From contig QKWP01000856.1 of NCBI GenBank assembly GCA_003550325.1, positions 28,887 to 92,886 of the forward strand: a DNA stretch of 64,000 bases, in the 5' to 3' direction. Source of the stretch: Gigaspora rosea (lineage: Eukaryota > Glomeromycota > Glomeromycetes > Diversisporales > Gigasporaceae). This document shows positions 1-10,135 of this stretch, piece after piece. Each line of letters begins with the position of its first letter. Positions within the stretch are counted from its first letter, which is position 1. Position numbers and translations under genes: made by a program. Under the pieces are notes generated by a model, which saw only the letters and a list, made by a program, of their open reading frames with translations, had not been told where the DNA came from and made no database searches.

Positions 1-1593
1 AATGGAGGGTGAGTGTGAAGGGGGCTCACCATTTTCAATCATCTTTTTAATAACATTTACTTTTTCATCATACTTTCTTTTTGTTTCTTCAAGCCCTTCA
101 AGAATTTCGTTGTTGTAATCTTTAGAGGTATTGAGTCTATTTTTTTCAAAGTGAATAATATAGTCAAGGCATTCTGCATACGAGTCATTAAATGTGGCAA
201 TTGCATTTTGCATTAGAAATTGTGTAAATTGAATTGTAACATTGTCGACTATATCTTGCTGTGCTTTTAACTGGTTGATCTTTTCATGGAGCATTTTTAT
301 ATGGTTTTCCTTATCAATTTGATCTAATTTATTTTCAGAGATTTTTTTAGCTATATTTTCATCAAATTTCTTAGAATATTTAGATTTACTTTCATATGAA
401 ATTGCTTTATGATTTTTCGCAGGGCAATGACAGGATTTACACTTTCCCAACAACATAGTTCCATTATGCTTACGCTTCTGTATAAATACATTTAACATTT
501 TCCATTTAACATGGCAGCTTTCCACAGTTTCCTTACATCTACTCTTTGTACATTCAACTTTAGGACGTTCCAATAGAGTAATATTAAGCTCTATAGTTGG
601 AATGTACAGCTTATTTTTAAGCTCATCTGCTGTTATATCTTCTTTTTGTAATTCTTCTTTCAGCTTTTTAACCTCAGCAATATTTTCTTGGATATTTCGA
701 TTTACTTCTGCTAAAGGTTTGCAAAGTATCATGATCCTTTGTCTGGCATTATTGAGCGATATAGTATCAATTATTTTATGAGGTTTACAGTTTATAATGT
801 ATTGAAAGAGCCTCAATGATTCATTCGCGGATTTTTCCCAACTAGATGAGAAATTTTCTTTATCTGTAAATATCATTCCTTTCTTAACTGCTGCTAGAAA
901 TCTAAATGATTCGTTATCAAAACAATATATAGTATCTTTACAAATTTTTATTTCAATATCGGACTTTTTTTGAATTTCATCAAGTTGTTGCTTTAGCACT
1001 GGTAATGTATCTCCTGGACGAAAAAACGTTCCTCTGGTATTAGTAAAACAGAAAATAATATTGTTCTTGGCGCTTTTATGAAGGTGTGATAATAGTTCTT
1101 GTATACAATATTTAAATAATATATTCAGCCGCGCGTTATTAGGTTTAAGTAGTATACAGATTCCATTCAGATAATCATATTGGCTAATGCAGTTTAAGAT
1201 ATTTTCAAAATTTTGTTTATCATATTCAATCCCTCTAGTATCACCTATACCAGGTGTATCAATTAGTCTTATAGCTTTATTTTCGTCTGGATAAAACACG
1301 TATGCTCCGCATTCTTGAGTAGATGATTCGCCTGTTCTATCTATTACATTATTTCCGTCTTCGTCTTCTTCTTCTTCTTCATTAACTACCGTTATCGTTT
1401 TTGTTTCGTAATCCTCGTCAGTTACAATAAACTTAGATGCAATCAATACATCTATCTCACCAGAAATTGCATCATCTAAACTATTAAATTTAAAATAATT
1501 TGCGAAAGCGTTTATAAATGTGGATTTTCCTGCTCCAGTTTCATCGAGCAATAATATGTTTATTTCTTCTTGAGGGACTACGGAATCTGCCAT
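1..1593 (-). CDS. AIG1/septin-like P-loop GTPase, copy 1 (partial, C-terminus off the window)
   Basis: The reading frame is open from ATG at 1593 to the left edge, 530 codons aligned base for base with the copy at 2747-4351. ATG is chosen because it gives MADSVVPQEE, matching MAGSVVPREE of the 13069 paralogue; an upstream GTG-led extension is not shared by the family. Seen: DTPGIGDTRG (G3), FCFTNTRG (G4 position), a Cys/His cluster in the middle and a helical, Lys/Glu-rich coiled-coil tail. Odd: Walker A reads DETGAGKS where the four paralogues have GETG(A/V)GKS, a Gly to Asp change caused by two base differences, at a residue that shapes the phosphate loop, so nucleotide binding may be impaired. 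Known for such families: GTP-dependent switching or oligomerisation. Cellular role not known. The last 20 or so per cent of the protein lies outside the window. Confidence 0.85.
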   Translation of the reverse strand, partial: MADSVVPQEEINILLLDETGAGKSTFINAFANYFKFNSLDDAISGEIDVLIASKFIVTDEDYETKTITVVNEEEEEDEDGNNVIDRTGESSTQECGAYVFYPDENKAIRLIDTPGIGDTRGIEYDKQNFENILNCISQYDYLNGICILLKPNNARLNILFKYCIQELLSHLHKSAKNNIIFCFTNTRGTFFRPGDTLPVLKQQLDEIQKKSDIEIKICKDTIYCFDNESFRFLAAVKKGMIFTDKENFSSSWEKSANESLRLFQYIINCKPHKIIDTISLNNARQRIMILCKPLAEVNRNIQENIAEVKKLKEELQKEDITADELKNKLYIPTIELNITLLERPKVECTKSRCKETVESCHVKWKMLNVFIQKRKHNGTMLLGKCKSCHCPAKNHKAISYESKSKYSKKFDENIAKKISENKLDQIDKENHIKMLHEKINQLKAQQDIVDNVTIQFTQFLMQNAIATFNDSYAECLDYIIHFEKNRLNTSKDYNNEILEGLEETKRKYDEKVNVIKKMIENGEPPSHSPSI

Positions 1594-2415
1594 ACATACG
1601 ATTTCAAGGTGTGTAAAATCATGCAATTTAAAAGACTTAAGTAGCCTTCGCACTTAACACATTAATACTTATAAAATTAGTTTTGAATAAATATAAACTA
1701 TAATGTAAATATCATATTACAGTATTACGCTGATGAAATTTATTTTAAATTACTTTTATAATCATTAACAGCATAGTTAAGCTAGTTTTAATTTTTGCTT
1801 AGCGCTTAGACACGCACGTACTAACATTATAATCAATGGAATAAATAATGATCGTAATAATAATAGCTTAGTATTTGCTAAGCTGGGTTACATGCTATTT
1901 TCAGTTGCAGAAAAATTTTACAATTTCATTATAAACATGCCAAATTGTCTTTCTTAGTAATAACAATTCATATGTCGTTGCTGAAAATTATTTCCATGGA
2001 TAAAAGAATAAGAGGAATAAATCTGGCATATGGTTTGATTTTGCGTTACAGATTAGTCATCATAACTACCCAAAAAAGTACTTACTATATGTAATTAGCG
2101 AGGGAATGATCCGATTGTGTTTACTATTACCACATGATTCATTTGAATGCTGTCAAGGAGAAGACCTGGAAATGTAAATTTAAACTTTAATTATACCGGG
2201 CTTAACTCAAAAATTGATTGAATTACTTACTTGAAGCAATTTACGTTCGGGATTTAATCTTTTAGAAATCATTTTGAATGTATTTATCCGTTACTTATTA
2301 GTTGAAATAGTTAACACGGTACTGATCATCTGCAGAAATGAAACCAAAAATGGTATTCGAGAAATATGAAGGATATCTCGAGAATAGCTGTTTAGCTTTC
2401 AGTAATTTAGAAATT
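4..2415. repeat. Tandem duplication, unit A (GTPase copy 1 plus upstream DNA)
   Basis: Bases 4-1347 match 2762-4105 without a difference by eye. From 1348 to the start codon about 11 differences occur in 246 bases, and the upstream DNA to about 2415 carries scattered substitutions and small indels. Similarity to unit B stops near 2415, where this unit runs into AAATGAC-rich DNA. The abrupt step in identity inside the gene points to gene conversion, a recent crossover or an assembly chimera. Confidence 0.9.
1924..2010 (-). promoter_or_regulatory. Shared upstream block, GTPase copy 1
   Basis: About 330-415 bp upstream of the ATG at 1593. On the + strand it contains ATGCCAAATTGTC followed by GTTGCTGAAAATTATTTCC. 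The same two words occur at a similar distance upstream of the other paralogues. Function is inferred only from this conservation. Confidence 0.45.
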
Positions 2416-2750
2416 CCAGGGATGGTAAATGACTTTAAATGACCCAAATGACTCAAATGACAAATGACCAGTCATTGGTCATTTCACAACTCAAATGACT
2501 TAAGAAGGTCATTTAACTCTGGTTAATTGATTATCTAATAACTTTAGCCAATCGTAATTGATTATTGTTCTCTGTAAACCAATAAATTATACGTGATAAA
2601 TGGCTGACGACTCCAAATGACCAATCTTTATTCGATAAATGAGTGGCATTTGTCTTTTGGCTAAATAACTATAAAGCGACAATCCAATTGAATCATATAA
2701 GGTATAAAGTGATTAAGAAAAAAACACCAGACAAAAGATAATGTATTTAC
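2416..2750. other. Intergenic, AAATGAC-rich stretch
   Basis: No gene seen. Between 2425 and 2530 and again near 2612 the words AAATGAC/GTCATTT occur many times in both orientations, forming imperfect dyads. This stretch has no counterpart upstream of copy 2, so it is an insertion or the border of the duplication. It ends in the poly(T) next to the gap. Confidence 0.6.
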
Positions 2751-4351
2751 TTTTTTTTTTNGGAGGGTGAGTGTGAAGGGGGCTCACCATTTTCAATCAT
2801 CTTTTTAATAACATTTACTTTTTCATCATACTTTCTTTTTGTTTCTTCAAGCCCTTCAAGAATTTCGTTGTTGTAATCTTTAGAGGTATTGAGTCTATTT
2901 TTTTCAAAGTGAATAATATAGTCAAGGCATTCTGCATACGAGTCATTAAATGTGGCAATTGCATTTTGCATTAGAAATTGTGTAAATTGAATTGTAACAT
3001 TGTCGACTATATCTTGCTGTGCTTTTAACTGGTTGATCTTTTCATGGAGCATTTTTATATGGTTTTCCTTATCAATTTGATCTAATTTATTTTCAGAGAT
3101 TTTTTTAGCTATATTTTCATCAAATTTCTTAGAATATTTAGATTTACTTTCATATGAAATTGCTTTATGATTTTTCGCAGGGCAATGACAGGATTTACAC
3201 TTTCCCAACAACATAGTTCCATTATGCTTACGCTTCTGTATAAATACATTTAACATTTTCCATTTAACATGGCAGCTTTCCACAGTTTCCTTACATCTAC
3301 TCTTTGTACATTCAACTTTAGGACGTTCCAATAGAGTAATATTAAGCTCTATAGTTGGAATGTACAGCTTATTTTTAAGCTCATCTGCTGTTATATCTTC
3401 TTTTTGTAATTCTTCTTTCAGCTTTTTAACCTCAGCAATATTTTCTTGGATATTTCGATTTACTTCTGCTAAAGGTTTGCAAAGTATCATGATCCTTTGT
3501 CTGGCATTATTGAGCGATATAGTATCAATTATTTTATGAGGTTTACAGTTTATAATGTATTGAAAGAGCCTCAATGATTCATTCGCGGATTTTTCCCAAC
3601 TAGATGAGAAATTTTCTTTATCTGTAAATATCATTCCTTTCTTAACTGCTGCTAGAAATCTAAATGATTCGTTATCAAAACAATATATAGTATCTTTACA
3701 AATTTTTATTTCAATATCGGACTTTTTTTGAATTTCATCAAGTTGTTGCTTTAGCACTGGTAATGTATCTCCTGGACGAAAAAACGTTCCTCTGGTATTA
3801 GTAAAACAGAAAATAATATTGTTCTTGGCGCTTTTATGAAGGTGTGATAATAGTTCTTGTATACAATATTTAAATAATATATTCAGCCGCGCGTTATTAG
3901 GTTTAAGTAGTATACAGATTCCATTCAGATAATCATATTGGCTAATGCAGTTTAAGATATTTTCAAAATTTTGTTTATCATATTCAATCCCTCTAGTATC
4001 ACCTATACCAGGTGTATCAATTAGTCTTATAGCTTTATTTTCGTCTGGATAAAACACGTATGCTCCGCATTCTTGAGTAGATGATTCGCCTGTTCTATCT
4101 ATTACATTATCTCCGTCTTCGTCTTCATCTTCTTCTTCATTAACTACTGTTATCGTTTTTGTTTCGTAATCTTCGTCAGTTACTGTAAACTTAGATGCAA
4201 TTAATACATCTATCTCACCAGAAATTGCATCATCTAAACTATTAAATTTAAAATAATTTGCGAAGGCGTTTATAAACGTGGATTTTCCTGCTCCAGTTTC
4301 TCCGAGCAATAATATGTTTATTTCTTCTTGAGGGACTACGGAATCTGCCAT
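2747..4351 (-). CDS. AIG1/septin-like P-loop GTPase, copy 2 (3' end cut by assembly gap)
   Basis: Predicted GTP-binding protein, 530 reliable residues. Start ATG at 4351 is preferred over a GTG-led frame beginning 20 codons upstream, because paralogues begin at the equivalent Met. Domains: GETGAGKS (residues 17-24), acidic linker of Glu/Asp repeats (about 70-85), ESSTQECG, DTPGIGDTRG (about 112-121), FCFTNTRG, then a Cys/His cluster (CTKSRC, CHVKW, CKSCHCPAKNH) and a C-terminal coiled coil. The real C-terminus is missing: after residues SPS the sequence passes through the N at 2761 into a poly(T) run, and the apparent stop at 2747-2749 is an artefact of the join. In paralogues a further 65-70 residues follow there (IEDI...QQLY.LPNIG.YLQD). 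It is divergent from the 6122 gene, 1.77 kb away. Confidence 0.88.
   Translation of the reverse strand: MADSVVPQEEINILLLGETGAGKSTFINAFANYFKFNSLDDAISGEIDVLIASKFTVTDEDYETKTITVVNEEEDEDEDGDNVIDRTGESSTQECGAYVFYPDENKAIRLIDTPGIGDTRGIEYDKQNFENILNCISQYDYLNGICILLKPNNARLNILFKYCIQELLSHLHKSAKNNIIFCFTNTRGTFFRPGDTLPVLKQQLDEIQKKSDIEIKICKDTIYCFDNESFRFLAAVKKGMIFTDKENFSSSWEKSANESLRLFQYIINCKPHKIIDTISLNNARQRIMILCKPLAEVNRNIQENIAEVKKLKEELQKEDITADELKNKLYIPTIELNITLLERPKVECTKSRCKETVESCHVKWKMLNVFIQKRKHNGTMLLGKCKSCHCPAKNHKAISYESKSKYSKKFDENIAKKISENKLDQIDKENHIKMLHEKINQLKAQQDIVDNVTIQFTQFLMQNAIATFNDSYAECLDYIIHFEKNRLNTSKDYNNEILEGLEETKRKYDEKVNVIKKMIENGEPPSHSPSXKKK
2761..2761. other. Assembly gap (single N)
   Basis: One N follows a run of T at 2751-2760 and is followed directly by sequence identical to that beginning at position 4. 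The true sequence between the two GTPase copies, including the 3' end of copy 2, is therefore not represented. Confidence 0.97.
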
Positions 4352-5172
4352 ACATACGATTTCAAGATGTGTAGAATCATGCAATTTAAAAGACTTAAGT
4401 AGCCTTCGCACTTAATATATTAATATTTATAAAATTGGCTTTTGAATAAATATAAACTATAATGTAAATGATATTACAGTATTACGCTGATGAAATTTAT
4501 TTTAAATTTCTTTTATAATCATTAACAGCAAAGTTAAGGTAGTTTTATTTTTGCTTAGGCATGCATGTACTAACATTATAATATCAATGGAATAAATAAT
4601 GATCGTAATTATAATAGTTTAGTATTTGCTAAGATGGGTTACATATTATTTTTAGTTGCAGAGAATTTAAAATTTTCATTGTAAACATGCCAAATTGTCG
4701 TTCTTAATAATAACAATTCATATGTCGTTGCTGAAAATTATTTCCATGGATAAAAGAATAAGAGGGATAAATCTGGCATATATTCAATAAGGGTTTGATT
4801 TTGCGTTACAGATTAGTCATCATAACTATCCAGAAATGTACTTACTATATGTAATTAGCGAAGGAATGATCCGTTTGCGTTTACTATTACCATATGATTC
4901 ATTTGAATGCTGTCAAGGAGAAGACCTGGAAATGTAAATTTAAACTTGAATTATACCGGGCTTAACTCAAAATTGATACGAATTACTTACTTGAAGCAAT
5001 TTACGTTCGGGTTTTAATCTTTTAGAAATCATTTTGAATGTATTTATCCGCTATTTATTAGTTGAAATAGTTAACACGGTACTGATCATCTGCAGATGAA
5101 ACCAGAAATGGTATTCGAAAATATGAAGGATATCTCGAGAATAGCTGTTTAGCTTCCAATAATTTAGAAATT
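2762..5172. repeat. Tandem duplication, unit B (GTPase copy 2 plus upstream DNA)
   Basis: Second unit of the direct duplication, about 2.4 kb. It ends near 5172, after the shared tract containing CTGCAGATGAAACCA and a GTTTAGCTT motif. Sequence beyond (5173-5460) is unique to this copy. Confidence 0.88.
4676..4752 (-). promoter_or_regulatory. Shared upstream block, GTPase copy 2
   Basis: About 325-400 bp upstream of ATG 4351, with ATGCCAAATTGTCGTTCTTA and GTTGCTGAAAATTATTTCC. Near-identical to copy 1, as expected from the duplication; the informative comparisons are with the 6122, 14862 and 15837 genes. Confidence 0.45.
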
Positions 5173-5460
5173 CAGGACTTAATAGATTGCTATAAACTTA
5201 AAATTACCAAAAATGACTTAGTCATTGAGATATCGTAGCATTATTCTTTTCCACTTCCATTTTTCGGTTCCGCTTCTGCAGATGATTGGCATTATGATTG
5301 ACGAACCATACGATTTTTAGCATTCAAATAAATCAAAATTATCTAAAATGGACAGTTGGTTCTCAATATCTTGATTGGTAAATTAATAGCGCGTTGTTAA
5401 CATAAAATTAATCCTTCATTGAAGATAAACCAAATTTATACCTCATATTCATTTATTCAA

Positions 5461-5740
5461 GGAAATAATTTTCAAATATACGAATAAATTAGTTGGAATT
5501 CTATTTTTACTCGGGTGAAAGTCACCGATATATAATTTTTATTATATTATATAATACAAACTACTATAACAAACTAAAGATTCTATAGTTTTGGTTAGTT
5601 AGTTGTTAGGGTAGATGAATTTTAATGATGTTATGTAAATTTATATTATATAGTATAATAAAAATTATATATCGGTGACTTTCACCAAAATTGGTTATCA
5701 CTATGAATGATAATTTTGGCATATGTACAATGAAATTTTC
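5461..5740 (+). promoter_or_regulatory. Shared upstream block of the 6122 gene, split by a MITE
   Basis: GGAAATAATTTTCA lies at 5461-5474 and AATTTTGGCATATGTACAAT at about 5713-5732, the second some 390 bp upstream of the ATG at 6122. These are the same two boxes, in the same order and strand relative to the gene, as in the paralogues, but here a 173-bp MITE (5514-5686) lies between them. Confidence 0.42.
5514..5686. mobile_element. Palindromic MITE with about 40-bp inverted repeats
   Basis: Left end GGTGAAAGTCACCGATATAT and right end its reverse complement, continuing with near-perfect pairing for about 40 bp (5514-5555 against 5645-5686). No coding capacity. The short core between the arms would let a transcript fold into a hairpin. 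Superfamily not assignable: no clear target duplication is visible. It sits in the upstream region of the 6122 gene. Confidence 0.75.
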
Positions 5741-6121
5741 TGTAAATTGATAATGTCAAGTAACCAATTTTAGCATAGGAAGATAATCTGCACTTTAACG
5801 CAGTATCATAATGTAAGCACGTATGTACTGAACATACATGCCTAAGTACGAGCTTGCTTTAGCTTTGCTGTTGACTTTTATTAGAAATTTTAATAAATGC
5901 AAAAGTGATTTAAACCCTTCTTTTTTTGCAAGCACAATTTATTTATTACTACAATTTACATCTATTCGGAGCCTTAATTTTATAAATATTAAAGCTATTA
6001 ATTAAGGCCAAAAAATAGCTTAATTTTATTAAAATTAAATATATATGACACAATCCGTGCACGCTTCACCGATATCACTTTTTTTCAGCAGAACATCAAA
6101 TCAACTCTTCCAATAATTCTC

Positions 6122-7885
6122 ATGGAAAACTTAACGTCAGCTCCTCGAGAAGAAATAAACATATTATTGCTTGGTGAAACTGGTGTAGGAAAATCTACAT
6201 TTATAAACGCTTTTGCAAATTATTTTAAATTTAATAGTTTAGATGATGCAATCTCCGGTGAGATAGATGTATTAATCTCATCAACATTTACGATAACAAA
6301 TGAGGACTACGAAACGAAAACAATCACGGTGGTCAGTGATGAAGATGAATATAACGTAATGAATAATGTAGGCGAATCATCTACTCAAGAGTGTGGTGTT
6401 CATGTATTCCATGCAGATACAAATAAAATTATACGATTAATTGATACACCTGGGATAGGAGATACCAGAGGGATTGAATACGATAAAAAAAACTTTGAAA
6501 ATATCTTAAAGAATATAAGTCAACACAAATATTTGAATGGGATCTGTATACTTCTTAAACCTAACAATGCTCGACTGAATATAATATTCAAATTTTGCAT
6601 TCAAGAGTTACTATCACACCTTCATAAAAGTGCTAAAGACAATATTGTCTTCTGCTTTACAAATGCCAGAGAAACATTCTTTCGTCCAGGTGATACATTC
6701 CCAGTGTTAAAGAGAGAACTTCAGGAACTTAAAGAAAAATCAAATTCCGATATTGAAATAATAACTGGTAGAGAAATAGTATATTGTTTTGATAATGAAA
6801 CATTTAGATTTCTAACGGCAAGTAAGCAGGGAATAAAATTTACAGATGATGAAAAGAGAAACTTCGCATCTAGTTGGGAAAATTCTGCGAAGGAATCGGT
6901 GAGACTCCTTCAATACATTACAAAACGTACACCTCATAAAATAATTGATACCATATCGCTCAACAATGCCAGACAAATGGTAATATTATTTAGTGAACCA
7001 CTTGCAGAAATAAATAGAAATATCCAAGAAAATATTGCTGAAATTAACGAGCTAAAAGAAGAAATACAAAACGACGACTTAACCGACGAAGACCTTAGAA
7101 GTAAGCTGTATGTTCCATGTATTGAACTTAAGATAACATTATTGGAACGACCCAGAGTTGTATGCAAAAATATTGAATGTCAAGTACAGAATAGTAATAC
7201 AACAATGAGCATCTGTCATGTTAAATGGAAAAAATTAAATGTATATATGCTAGAGCATAATGGAGCTATGATGTTTGGAGAGTGTACGACTTGCGGTTGC
7301 CCTGCGAAAAATCATAAAATAACCTTTTATGAGAGTGAAACTGAATATTCAAAGAAAATTGACGAAAATATTGAAAATGAAATGTCAGAAAATAAAATTT
7401 TTCAAATTTACAAACAAGATCATATAGAAATGCTCCAAAACAAGATTGACCAATTCAAAGAAATACAGAACACAGTCGGTAAAATTATAATCCAATTTAC
7501 TCAATTTCTAAAACAGAATGCGATAGCCATTTTCAATGATGCATATGTGAAATATCTTGATTATATTATACATCTTGAAAGAGAAAAGGCTAATACTTCC
7601 AAAAATTACAATAAAAAAATCCTTGATGGACTGGAAGAAGTTAAAAGAAAATATGATGAAAAGGTGAAAACTCTTGAAAAAATGATTGAAAATAATGAAC
7701 AATCTTCATGTTCACTCTCCTCTGAGGATATTCTTAGACTTGAACAACAATTATATAGTTTACCAAACATAGGCAAATATTTACAGGACATAAAAAAAGA
7801 AGAGGAAAGAGCATTCAGGTATCGAGAAAGACATCATAGATTCTATATGTTAAATGCTTTAACAAAACTATTTAAAAATTCGTAG
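6122..7885 (+). CDS. AIG1/septin-like P-loop GTPase (587 aa)
   Basis: Complete single-exon reading frame, predicted GTP-binding protein. ATG at 6122 aligns with the paralogues' start (MENLTSAPREEINILLL). Motifs: GETGVGKS (18-25), GESSTQECG (about 84-92), DTPGIGDTRG (108-117), FCFTNARE (about 177-184, at the G4 position, not the canonical NKxD), a Cys/His cluster from about 340 to 395 (VVCKNIECQVQ, CHVKW, CTTCGCPAKNH) and a predicted coiled coil from about 420 to 525, then the family-specific end EDILRLEQQLYSLPNIGKYL followed by a basic tail. An AT-rich TATA-like tract lies about 75 bp before the ATG. The gene diverges from copy 2; its upstream region carries a MITE. Molecular partner and process are unknown; the family assignment is from motifs only. 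Confidence 0.93.
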   Translation: MENLTSAPREEINILLLGETGVGKSTFINAFANYFKFNSLDDAISGEIDVLISSTFTITNEDYETKTITVVSDEDEYNVMNNVGESSTQECGVHVFHADTNKIIRLIDTPGIGDTRGIEYDKKNFENILKNISQHKYLNGICILLKPNNARLNIIFKFCIQELLSHLHKSAKDNIVFCFTNARETFFRPGDTFPVLKRELQELKEKSNSDIEIITGREIVYCFDNETFRFLTASKQGIKFTDDEKRNFASSWENSAKESVRLLQYITKRTPHKIIDTISLNNARQMVILFSEPLAEINRNIQENIAEINELKEEIQNDDLTDEDLRSKLYVPCIELKITLLERPRVVCKNIECQVQNSNTTMSICHVKWKKLNVYMLEHNGAMMFGECTTCGCPAKNHKITFYESETEYSKKIDENIENEMSENKIFQIYKQDHIEMLQNKIDQFKEIQNTVGKIIIQFTQFLKQNAIAIFNDAYVKYLDYIIHLEREKANTSKNYNKKILDGLEEVKRKYDEKVKTLEKMIENNEQSSCSLSSEDILRLEQQLYSLPNIGKYLQDIKKEEERAFRYRERHHRFYMLNALTKLFKNS

Positions 7886-8647
7886 AAACGTATAGTTTTG
7901 AAATGCTGAACTGATGGCTTTTATCAATATGTGATTACTTCGAAAATTTTTTTGGCATTACTTCTTATTACTATATTAATGGTTTTATAAAATACGTTAC
8001 TTAAAGGTCTAATTAATTGGTTATTTCCCTAACCTAACCTGAGCTTTAAAATCAGGCCAGAAATGGCTATCAGAAAATAGTGTAATTGGATTATTGCTCT
8101 AATTTCGAATTAAATTAGTGACGTATTTATTTCAGAATCAATGATCGATAGTATAAATCCTATTTAATTTATTTATAGGCTTATTTATATAATAATGAAT
8201 TCTTATACAATCGTAAAATTTTTTTCGAAATTCTGTAAAAAAAAAGTCTGCATATTTAATCTCCGGATAACTCCTATTTCATTTTCTAATTTCGAAATTT
8301 CAAAAAAGAATTAGGACATTTTATTTTCAAAATAAGTTAACTCTGAAACCCCTATTTTAATTAATTATTTACAAGACCTATTGATTTTAATTTATTTTTT
8401 GTTAATTACAATTACGAGTAACGTTTGCTATTTTATCTCCAAATTGTATAATGCACTTCCTTTCCACCTATAAAAGCTAGTATGCAAAGTACTAAGCTAA
8501 GTTTTCTAGAAAATTTTGCTTTTCGCTATGCTGCATAAGAATCAAATTTCGGAACTAAGGTATTAACACATATTTTGCATCATTTTTAATTAAATCATCG
8601 ATAATTGAGTGAGCTTCTTTTATCAAATAATAAAAACATGATGCAGT
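7886..8647. other. Intergenic, AT-rich
   Basis: 3' flank of the GTPase gene. Poly(A/T)-rich unique sequence; no gene, RNA or clear repeat recognised. Confidence 0.5.
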
Positions 8648-8682
8648 CAGACTCCCTATAGTCACACCCATATAGTCACACC

Positions 8683-9518
8683 CAGTGTTTAAAAGTCAAA
8701 TCTAAAGTTATGTTCTCAAAAGAACATAATTTAAATTTTTATTGTTCTCAAAAACTTTTTAATGTTCATTATAATTAAATAAATTGAATATTAATTTTTT
8801 AAAAAATGTTCATATTCTATACTTACAATTCACATACTAAGTTCATACTTATCTATTAATAATTTTTTAAAGTTTTTATAATTCTTTATATTTTTTCAAC
8901 ATAACACAATATATTATACAATTCAATTTCTAATAATTTTGTTAAATTTCAAGTGCTTTTCATATTTGCTTATAATAAAACAAGACTTTCTATAATCTTA
9001 CTGATGCTACTATTGGTTAATGTGATAAATTAGAAATAAATTACTTTGTTATTTAACTATTTAAATTTCATACTAACAAATACTTTGTATCTTTTTGCTT
9101 GCTTAGTATTAGCATATCATTTGACACAAATCATCTATATAAGTTTATACAATAATAATACTCTTGCATAATTAATGAATGTTTTATTTTAAAAATCTTT
9201 AAAGATGATTTCTTAATATTTATTTGTTATTTATATTATGCAACTTTAAATATATGTGCTCTACATAGTATGTATATACTATGTACATATGTATATACAT
9301 ATATATATTTATGCAGAATTTGTCATAATCAAATTACATTATCAAATTGATGAACATTTTATATAATTTATTGTTCTTATTAATAAATCTAGAACATAAA
9401 AATTTTATAAATGTTCTCTTTGAACCATCAAATAAGAGAACCTTTTCTAAATATCAATGTTCTTAAAAAAATTCAAATGTTCATTGAGAACCATGAGAAC
9501 ATTGAATTTTAAACACTG
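8683..9518. mobile_element. hAT-type MITE, 836 bp, with 8-bp target duplication
   Basis: Ends CAGTGTTTAAAA and TTTTAAACACTG are inverted. Flanks are GTCACACC (8675-8682) and TTCACACC (9519-9526), seven of eight matching. Subterminal regions are full of TGTTCT/AGAACA words in both orientations, as is usual for transposase-binding repeats of hAT elements. No coding capacity. It interrupts the TATAGTCACACCTCTAT sequence of the surrounding element. Confidence 0.75.
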
Positions 9519-9770
9519 TTCACACCTCTATTTAAGCACCAATATTGTGCGATGGACTTAAAGCATAATAAAAAAACTTCGTTATAGTCACAAATCACTT
9601 ATAATCACTATCACCATAAAAATTTGATTTTTATCAAATTTTATTTATAATAAACCCTCATTATAGTCACCAATTTTTAACTAAACAGATTATAAAATCT
9701 GATTGGCCAATATTCATATTCATGTATATTTAAAATTATCTATTAAAGCTTCTTAAAGAGTTGACAGCAA

Positions 9771-10072
9771 ACAACTTTTGATCCAATGAACCGATTTGGA
9801 TAAAACAACTACAAAAATGTTTGTCTCAATGAGAAGATTCTAATGAGCCCAAAATCATTAAAACTAATCACAAGTTCCTAAGATCGTTAAGTATTTGTGT
9901 CACTTTATGTGTTTAAGAATTGATTAAATTTAAATATCTGAGTGAAAAATCTTTAGCGATCTTGGGTTTTATGATTAGATTTGGATGATTGCAGACTCAA
10001 TAGAATTGTCTTATTGAGACAAACATTCTGGAATCATTTTATTCAAATCAGGCCACTGGATCAAAAGTTATT
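9771..10072. mobile_element. MITE of the AACTTTTGATCCA family
   Basis: Inverted ends of about 85 bp: left AACTTTTGATCCAATGAACC, right reads the reverse complement of AACTTTTGATCCAGTGGCC. Inner part includes ATGTTTGTCTCAATGAGAAG on the left with its inverse on the right. The same family occurs at 50656-51258. Confidence 0.65.
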
Positions 10073-10135
10073 CACTGTTAAACATTTTAAATTTTTAATA
10101 GTATTTCAATATCTGATATGTTAAAACTACATATT

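Noticed and set aside
2747-4411. GTG-initiated 20-codon extension of GTPase copy 2
   Set aside because: The other paralogues begin at the Met that corresponds to 4351, and the extension is not conserved in them.
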